From the NCBI GenBank assembly GCA_013350335.1, contig CM023540.1, positions 58,318,962 to 58,382,961 on the forward strand: a stretch of DNA of 64,000 nt. Direction: 5' to 3'. A model generated the notes under the pieces. It was not told where the DNA came from. It did no database searches and saw nothing but the letters and a program-made list of their open reading frames with translations. The translations under genes and the position numbers were made by a program. Positions 57,882-64,000 of the stretch are shown here, piece by piece. Every line of letters begins with the position of its first letter. Positions within the stretch are counted from its first letter, which is position 1. This DNA comes from Chimonanthus salicifolius (taxonomy: Eukaryota; Streptophyta; Magnoliopsida; Laurales; Calycanthaceae).

Positions 57882-59404
57882 CATAGGGTTTGGCCATGTA
57901 CCATGGTCAAACCCATGGTCCTTCAATGTGGCCACAAATTACGGTTTTGCCACTCCTCTTCCATGGTTAAGTTACCCCTTTTATCCATGCATATTTAAGT
58001 CCATATTTGACCCATAAACTTGGACCCATTTATAATTTCTTACTCACGACATAACATCATAAAATCAGCCATCTAGTTTAATTAAATTTGTAAATTTTTT
58101 AATCCCATAAATAATTCCATACCTTGCCCATAATATGGCTCCCAAAGGGGTCATGGGTTCGGCCATACACCATGGCCGAAACCATGATGCCCATTTCCTA
58201 ATTTCTTGGTTCATTTTACCTTCACCAAATGAATTTAATTCATTCATTTGAAACCCCATTTTTCATCTCATATAAAACATCACCTACCATGCTTACCAAT
58301 CCATTTAATATTTCCATTTCTCTCCATTGTTTTCCATTCATAAAATTCCCAAAATATTACCATAGGGCTCATGGTTCACTTTTATTGGTGCCATTTTCAA
58401 AGACTCATATTTTGTCCCAAAAATAATCCATTTCAAAAATCACAAAACTTCATTCATTTTGGCCCTTTAAAACAACTTTCTAGGCATTGATACATGCATT
58501 AACCTTAGCCTAAACTTGATCAAAATTTGGGTCATGGGTTCGGCCATACATCATGGCCGAACCCATGATGTTTCTTTCCCCATCCTTCTTGGTTTCAATT
58601 ACCCATTTGCACATACCTCCAATCATCCATTTCAATCACTATCTCTATTCCATTTAAACATCACATATGATACTTGTAACATCCATTTAAATTTCATCAT
58701 TAACTTAACTTAAGTTCCATTCCATTTAAGCACATATATAAAACACACTTAGCCCATGAATGACCTAAAGACATGGGTCATGGGTTCGGCCATACACCAT
58801 GGCCGAACCCATGATGTCTTTCCCTCATTTTTATCTTGGATTTTTAATTACATTTAAAATCCACTTTTACCACTCATCATTTCCTCATTACCTCCATAAT
58901 TCAAAATTATTTATTCCACCACTTCCATCTTTCTATTCTTATAAAAATAATTAACCATCACCACAGTTCCATAAAAAAAATCCTAACACATCATTCATGG
59001 ACTTCATCATAAAACTTTTTCCAAAAATTTGCCTACATTTAACCCTTGAAACCCTAACCATTCTCCATCATTTTCCAACCTTAAAAACCATTATTTTAAG
59101 AACCCTAACCCTCATCATCACTAACCATGGGGTTCGGCCACCTTGTATGGCCGAACCCTATGGTCCATGATTTCTTTAAAAATATCATATTTCCAATATT
59201 TTGAGGCCACTTGGAATCATCTACATACCTCATAGTTTTCCTTATTTAACACCTTTAAAACTTACCAACTTTTCAATCATTTTAAAATCTTGAAATCCTC
59301 ATAAAAACCATTAAGCATTCTCCAATATTCTAAACCATATAATCTCAATTAAATTACCCATCATTCACCATGGGGTTCGGCCATGCTACATGGCCGAACC
59401 CTAT
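57882..59404. repeat. Six hairpin copies in LTR M
   Basis: At 57882-57918, 58151-58187, 58532-58568, 58774-58812, about 59125-59162 and 59367-59404. In the first the arms read GGGTTTGGCCAT and ATGGTCAAACCC: the C-to-T change in the left arm is matched by G-to-A in the right arm. In 58151 the right arm has GAAACC for GAACCC. Spacings are 240-380 bp, larger than in E. Confidence 0.88.
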
Positions 59405-60344
59405 GGTCATCCATTCATTTAATCTTTCTCTCTCTAAGTTTATCCATTTCTTAATCTTCCATTGATGGATCTTAGATCCAAGGCCCATGATGTTTTTTTT
59501 GGCCATTATCTAGTAAATGGATTCCCCTTTTTTTAACCATAAACAAAAATCTAAACTCTTGTTTAGAAATACTTACGGATCCGACGGCTCCTCCGGTCTT
59601 TGTCGCTCCCGTCAATTTCCTTAGCCTCTTCTCTCCTTCTTCTTGGTCTTTGATCGGCTAAGAAATCCACCCATTTATCTATCTAAGAAATCCACCCATG
59701 GTTGACCAAGTCAACCATGGTGGACGGTCCCTACCTATACCTACCCCACCCGCCACCTCACTTGATGAGGTGGAGGTGGGCCCCTCTTGGCCATGTCATT
59801 TTAATTCCATTAATTTTAACTTAGATAATTTTACAATAATTTTAATCAATTTAATTCACCTTAATCCACCTTAGTCCTCTCAATTTATCCATGGTTGACC
59901 AAGTCAACCATGATGGTTGGCCCCACCTTTGCCTTGGTCCACACGCCACCTCACTTGGTGAGGTGGAGGTGGGCCCCACTTGGTCATGCCATTTCATTTT
60001 ATTACTAACTTAGAGGGTTTAATTCCAATTCACCCTTTTTAAAATAATTGGCCCACCATTGGGCCCACGGCCCAACCAATTTATTTTCTACCCCTTTGCC
60101 TTAGAGTTTGGACCAATTTTGATCCATTGGGTCCCACATGGCTATCGGGCCCACTTGACCATCGTTGACCCGATTTAATCCTCATTGACCCATTAAATGG
60201 ATTTCATCCAATCCATGGCCCAAATGAGCTATCCTTGGGCCATTGTCCCAAAATTTGGTCCATTTGGCATTCCATTATGTTAAAATTCAAATTAAAATCA
60301 ATAAATGCCAAATATATATTAATTAGAAAATTCGGGCTATTACA

Positions 60345-60775
60345 TTGAATATCCACTGATGAAGAATATCTCACTCGATGAAAAGAGGAAACCCTTCGAT
60401 TGGTCAGATGAACTTTGGCTCTCAATACCAAATGATGCAGTGGGTAGGATCAGGTTCGAGGCCTCGGGTATTATCAATGGGTCAAACAGTGAATGAAGAG
60501 GTTGAATGGGGTCAATAGATTAAACAGGGCCGGTCAAAGGACTAATGGATTAATGGGTTTAATGTGGTGGGTCGACTCTCAATGGTCAAATAGGTGGTAA
60601 AAGGGTCACGAGGTGGAGGAGTTAAAAGGGACGTTGGCTAAAAAGGTTGGCTTGGTTTCAGGATAACAATAAGAAGGCTTGGCTTATGGGTGATTGGATG
60701 GAGATTGTGAACCTAATGGTAGGGAAATGGCTGATGGAAACATGGCAACATATGTGTTTGGGCATCATCCTTGCG
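60345..60775 (-). other. Gypsy leader and PBS-like site, then unassigned sequence
   Basis: TTGAA (60345-60349) is the right TSD of LTR M. The sequence to 60417 continues the older gypsy. At 60418-60432 the minus strand reads TTGGTATTGAGAGCC, two changes from the iMet PBS, next to TGATGCAG at 60433 that may be the end of its 5' LTR. From there to 60775 I see GGGTCAA/TTGACC-rich text and no clear gene. Confidence 0.45.
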
Positions 60776-61156
60776 TTAGGTAGTAGTGGCAGCAGATCTG
60801 GGAGCCAATCTAGAAAGGGACAATGGAGAAGGCAGCGGTACAACAGGCTGTTGGGGGCCAGGCACAACGTACACAAGGGGAGAAGGCATCATTGGATTGG
60901 GGGCACGGCTGCAGCTGGGCAGCTGAGGAAGAAATCTATCTGTCGGTACTTCACATGAGCAGGGCCAAAGATGAGAAAAAGAGAGGGAAGAAGAAGAAGA
61001 GGAAGAGATAAGAAGAGAGGAAAAGAAGAATGAAGAATTGTGTATCAGAGCCATCTGGCCAACTATTTCATCCATCCGTTTGGCGTGGGCTTCTAAAGTT
61101 TTGTGTAGAAGATGAAGGGTATCATTGATCTTTACGAGGTGGGTACCATCGGCCAT
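60776..61156 (-). pseudogene. Start of a second Ty3/gypsy gag
   Basis: ATG at 61156, 9 bases after a PBS: MADGTHLVKINDTLHLLHK, the usual opening of many plant gypsy gag proteins, then a helical stretch (LEAHAKRMDEIVGQM). It runs into a Ser-rich and Pro-rich low-complexity part and stops at 60776 after 127 codons. No capsid domain follows, so only the N-terminus remains. Confidence 0.65.
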
Positions 61157-61164
61157 TTCAACTT

Positions 61165-61177
61165 GGCTCTGATACCT
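61165..61177 (-). other. Primer-binding site of the second gypsy remnant
   Basis: Minus strand AGGTATCAGAGCC directly after the LTR end, one change from TGGTATCAGAGCC. Confidence 0.8.
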
Positions 61178-61918
61178 TGCGATGGACTTGGAAACTGAGA
61201 AAGGAAGAAGGAACAGACTCAAGTGAGTCTGCCGTGGGAGAGAAAGAGGGTGAACAAGCAATTAGACCTATTCGAGGTGGTCTCTTCCTCCTGTGGAGTT
61301 TCTTGTGGGATAATAATTCTCTGCTTTTCTCTTATTTGCTTCCATTCAAATATCAGAGTCCTCTACTAAAATGGAGGAGGAGATTACAACTAATGAAGAG
61401 GGAAAATAAATACAAAGTTCGAATTTCAAATTCAAAGGAATTCAAATCTAATCTAATAATTCAAAGTAAAACCAAATCAAATCTAATCTGCCAGCATGGC
61501 TTTAATCCAATCTGCCAACGAGTCTTCTGGCCAGTGCTTATCCAGAAGATCTAGCTGAAAATCATGAGAATCCTCTTACGGTGTCCATTACCTTGTCCTC
61601 CTGCGACTTCTTGTACAAGCTCCACTAAGTCGCCCATCCACTGAGTCCAAACACGGCACACAACATATTCCAAATTAAATATTCATATTCAATAATCTAT
61701 CTTTACAATCCTGAATGAGATTTTATTACATCGATTGGGAAAAACAAAAGTAGAAATCTAAGAAGAAAACAGTGTTGAATTATAAAACAGAAAGTAAAAT
61801 AAGAAAATAAGAAAGTGTAAAGCTGGGTTTCCATAGGTTTCCATTTGCATCATAGCAGTTCTTTGGCCAGATTTCTCGAACTCAAGAAATTCCTTGTGTT
61901 AAGCTTGCGCGTGCTACA
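61178..61918 (-). mobile_element. Short gypsy LTR (N) with internal sequence on both sides
   Basis: 741 bp; on the minus strand TGTAGCACGCG...TCCATCGCA, so TG...CA. On its left are a PBS and gag start, as for a 5' LTR; on its right, 61919-61955, the minus strand has CTTGAGGACGAGTTCCTTTT then CAACCACGGGGGAATAA, a pol end and PPT, as for a 3' LTR. A run of AAATC-rich repeats lies at 61430-61500. No gene inside. It is not related to the long Tekay-type LTRs. Confidence 0.78.
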
Positions 61919-62305
61919 TTATTCCCCCGTGGTTGAAAAGGAACTCGTCCTCAAGTTTGTATCTAATGTGCGAACCTTCGATATTTGATGGTGTCTCCTT
62001 TGTACCTTGAAGGTTCATGCAAGTGAAGAATATTGTGTGACCATTCATGGTGAACCTTGTCATTTTTGAAGTTGACATGCTATTGCGGTACCACGAATAC
62101 AGTAGGAATAGTTGGATGCAAGAAGTCTTCAAACAACTTGTCGTCAGAAGGGAGCAAAATAAGGATAATTGTTGATGAAATCCATCTTCTTTGATGCTTG
62201 TGATACCTGTGGTGCATGTGAGAACTGCATCACCAGTGGTAGATCAATATTCGTTGATTGCATTGGCTGGAACGCTGACGATTTAGGTGGCTCGACTTTC
62301 TGCAC
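61919..62305 (-). pseudogene. 3' end of a gypsy internal region with PPT
   Basis: The minus strand ends in RYKLEDEFLFNHGG, the common LRTxxF-type terminus of gypsy polyproteins, over the PPT CACGGGGGAATAA (61919-61931). Upstream to 62300 no domain can be named. TGCAC at 62301-62305 is the left TSD candidate of the next LTR. Confidence 0.55.
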
Positions 62306-62815
62306 TGTAACGTCCCGCCCTTTTTCACTTGCATAAATCAGAGTATATTTTTTTTTATAAGTGAGAGAGAAAGGGCCGTTACGATGCGAGTCAAGTATGA
62401 GATTCCAAAACTCAACACTTGACTAGCCACCATTACGTGTGTGTGGATTAAGTCTACTAAAACATTTACACATGCTTATCATATTGTTTGCGGTATAATT
62501 TATATGAATAAGATGCTATTCATTCTCTTGTCATCATTAGGCAAGGAAGAACAATCACCATAAAATTCCAATAAAACTTAAAGATTATCAAACCATAGCG
62601 AATAAGTTCTAAGGTGTCCCAAATAATCTAAATTATTACAATCCAAAATGTAAGTCCTCCGAATACATCATCATTGAAATCAAAACTAAGTAATTTAAAC
62701 TTAAATCTTCCCAAGCTCCTACGCTTGGCTCCCTTTCGGTCCCACGTCCTTTTCCTTAGCATTTCATGTTCCATCATCTATAAGGTAGAAGTAAGGTATT
62801 AGTCAACATGCCCAG
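62306..62815 (-). mobile_element. Tekay-type LTR (O), first part
   Basis: Starts TGTAACGTCCCGCCC and follows the family order (CTCAACACTTGACTAGCC, CCAAGCTCCTACGCTTGG at 62711, GTAGAAGTAAGGTATTAGTC). It stops at CCCAG, exactly where other copies go on TAGGACTCC, because LTR P inserted there. The rest lies outside the window. Confidence 0.88.
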
Positions 62816-64000
62816 TGTAATGCCCCGCCCTTTCTCACTCGCCGAAATCAGAGTCTATTTTTTTTTTTATAAAAGAGTGAGAGAGAGCGGGGACGTCACG
62901 ACGCAAGCTAAGTCCGAGCTTCCAAAGCCCCACCCTTTACTGGTCAACCATATGTGTGAGTGGACCAAGTGCACTAAAACGGTTCACACGTACTAAGGTT
63001 ATACATACGGAAAAAATCATAGCTGCAGAATTATAATAGAATAATAATTCTATTCCATTTTAGGTAGCAAGGATGTCCATTACTTAATAATAATTATCTT
63101 GAGTTAAAATATCGAAAATTAACATTCCAAACCATAGAAAATAATTTACGTTATTACAGTCCCAAATGCTAGTTACTCAAATTACATTGTCCATGAGTAA
63201 CTTAAATAAAACGAAATTAAAACATCCAAGCTCCTAAGCTTGGCTCCGATCACGTTCTTCGTTCTGTCCATTCCTTGTGTCATCAACTAGGGTAGAACTA
63301 GGGCGTCAGACAACGAGCCCAGTAGGTACTCCAAGTAGGGTCAACACATGGGTTAGTATAAATATCATATAGATAACATAATATCAAAACCATGTAAAAC
63401 AATGCCATGCCATGAGTGTCATATGCAATTAGTCCCATCAAGGTATCCCTCACGAATACCTTACGGACACCCCGAGGGAGCGTGGTCTCCAGTTACAAAT
63501 CAATCATACAACCCTCTCGATGGATAATGCACATCGAGATACTCTCACGAATGCCTTACGGACGCCCCGACGGAGCGTGATCTCCGGTTACAAATCATCC
63601 CTCCCATGCCATGCATGAGATGCAAATGAACACTTGCTATGTAATATTACAATCATAGCATTAAAATCTCATATTTGAAATATATCATTTATACAAAATA
63701 ACTCATCAAAATATGAATTAAAAACCATCATACATATCCCATGGTTTCAATGAGGTAAGAATCCTACCAATGACCAACTAATGTGTCCTTGCGTTTTTGT
63801 CCGAAAATCGCTCACCGATCGTACCTGCTTGTGAGGTCCCGTTACCTTATAACATATCAATAAATCAAAACCCATGTTCCATTTGATTTCCCACCATGTT
63901 TAATCCCATAAACATGCCTTAGTGGGGTTCGGCCATACAACATGGTCGAACCTCACTCACTTGATTTGGGTCCCTCTTTTGATTCCTTAATCAATCATAC
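62816..64000 (-). mobile_element. Tekay-type LTR (P) nested in LTR O, cut by window end
   Basis: Starts TGTAATGCCCCGCCC. Contains CCAAGCTCCTAAGCTTGG (63226), GGGCGTCAGACAACGAGCCC (63301), two GGGAGCGTGGTCTCC-type units (63442-63590), CGCTCACCGATCGTACC (63809) and the first hairpin at about 63921-63955 (right arm ATGGTCGAACC). It is closest to LTR B (10467). CCCAG at 62811-62815 should be its left TSD. Confidence 0.88.

Larger units (their letters stand above)
56494..60344 (-). mobile_element. Solo Tekay-type LTR (M)
   Basis: 3851 bp, TGTAACGCCCCGCCC...TCGGGCTATTACA, TSD TTGAA at 56489-56493 and 60345-60349. Uninterrupted, so the best copy for describing the family. Order from the left: AAGCCCGACCCTTAACTGGCC (56614), CCAAGCTCCTAAGCTTGG (56939), GGGCGTTAGTCAACGCGCCC (57013), 63-bp tandem repeat (57187-57361), GGTCGCCGATCGCGTACC (57651), six GGGTTCGGCCAT hairpins (57882-59404), leader after AGCGACTC-like GATCCGACGGCTCC (59579), then CATGGTTGACCAAGTCAACCATG and CCACCTCACTTGATGAGGTGG, both twice (59698-59965), GGGCCCACGGCCCAA near 60062. 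No gene, PBS or PPT. Confidence 0.95.

Overview
This window is nuclear DNA of a flowering plant, probably from repeat-rich heterochromatin. The evidence is a set of plant-type Ty3/gypsy chromoviruses, SIRE-like Ty1/copia elements, a TRIM, a hAT transposon with plant-style BED finger and dimerisation domains, tRNA-iMet primer-binding sites, and two ankyrin exons split by a short GT-AG intron. I cannot name the species. I see no intact single-copy host gene; nearly every base can be assigned to a transposable element or its remains.

The layout is insertion inside insertion, and most junctions are fixed by target-site duplications (TSDs) read directly. (a) 1-7543: a plus-strand gypsy element with a decayed pol (1941-5157) and one LTR (5158-7543), cut at the left by a minus-strand Tekay-type LTR (1-1940). 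(b) 7544-31955: a SIRE-like copia element whose parts lie at 7544-10466, 18051-18355, 22472-22722 and 31759-31955. It is split by a solo LTR (10467-18045, TSD TGCCC) that holds a second solo LTR (12168-16140, TSD TTTTA), by a gag-only element (18356-22466, TSD GACTA), and by a full-length but RT-deleted Tekay chromovirus (22723-31753, TSD GAGCT). (c) 31956-46008: an inverted copia LTR split by a solo LTR (33693-45803, TSD TAGTC), itself split by a hAT element (34032-42796, TSD ATCCAGAC), whose transposase is split by another solo LTR (35582-39016). (d) 46009-60432: a minus-strand gypsy remnant with a protease domain, split by a second copia element (46297-55862, TSD AGTCT, with a 556-bp TRIM inside, TSD CCACC) and a solo LTR (56494-60344, TSD TTGAA). 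(e) 60433-64000: gypsy gag/LTR remains, then two minus-strand Tekay-type LTRs, one inserted in the other.

The feature I find most interesting is not a gene. The Tekay-type LTRs (about 3.3-4.0 kb) carry about forty copies of a hairpin with arms GGGTTCGGCCAT / ATGGCCGAACCC, usually 100-300 bp apart, plus other palindrome classes at set places. In one LTR (33693-45803) the same part of the LTR has none of these and instead carries 18 copies of an unrelated palindrome, TTCAGTCGACTGAA / TTCAGTCGGCTGAA. Other points of note are two ankyrin-repeat exons inside the hAT element, two copia elements without pol but with a second reading frame after gag, and an intact three-knuckle ORF in the gag-only element.
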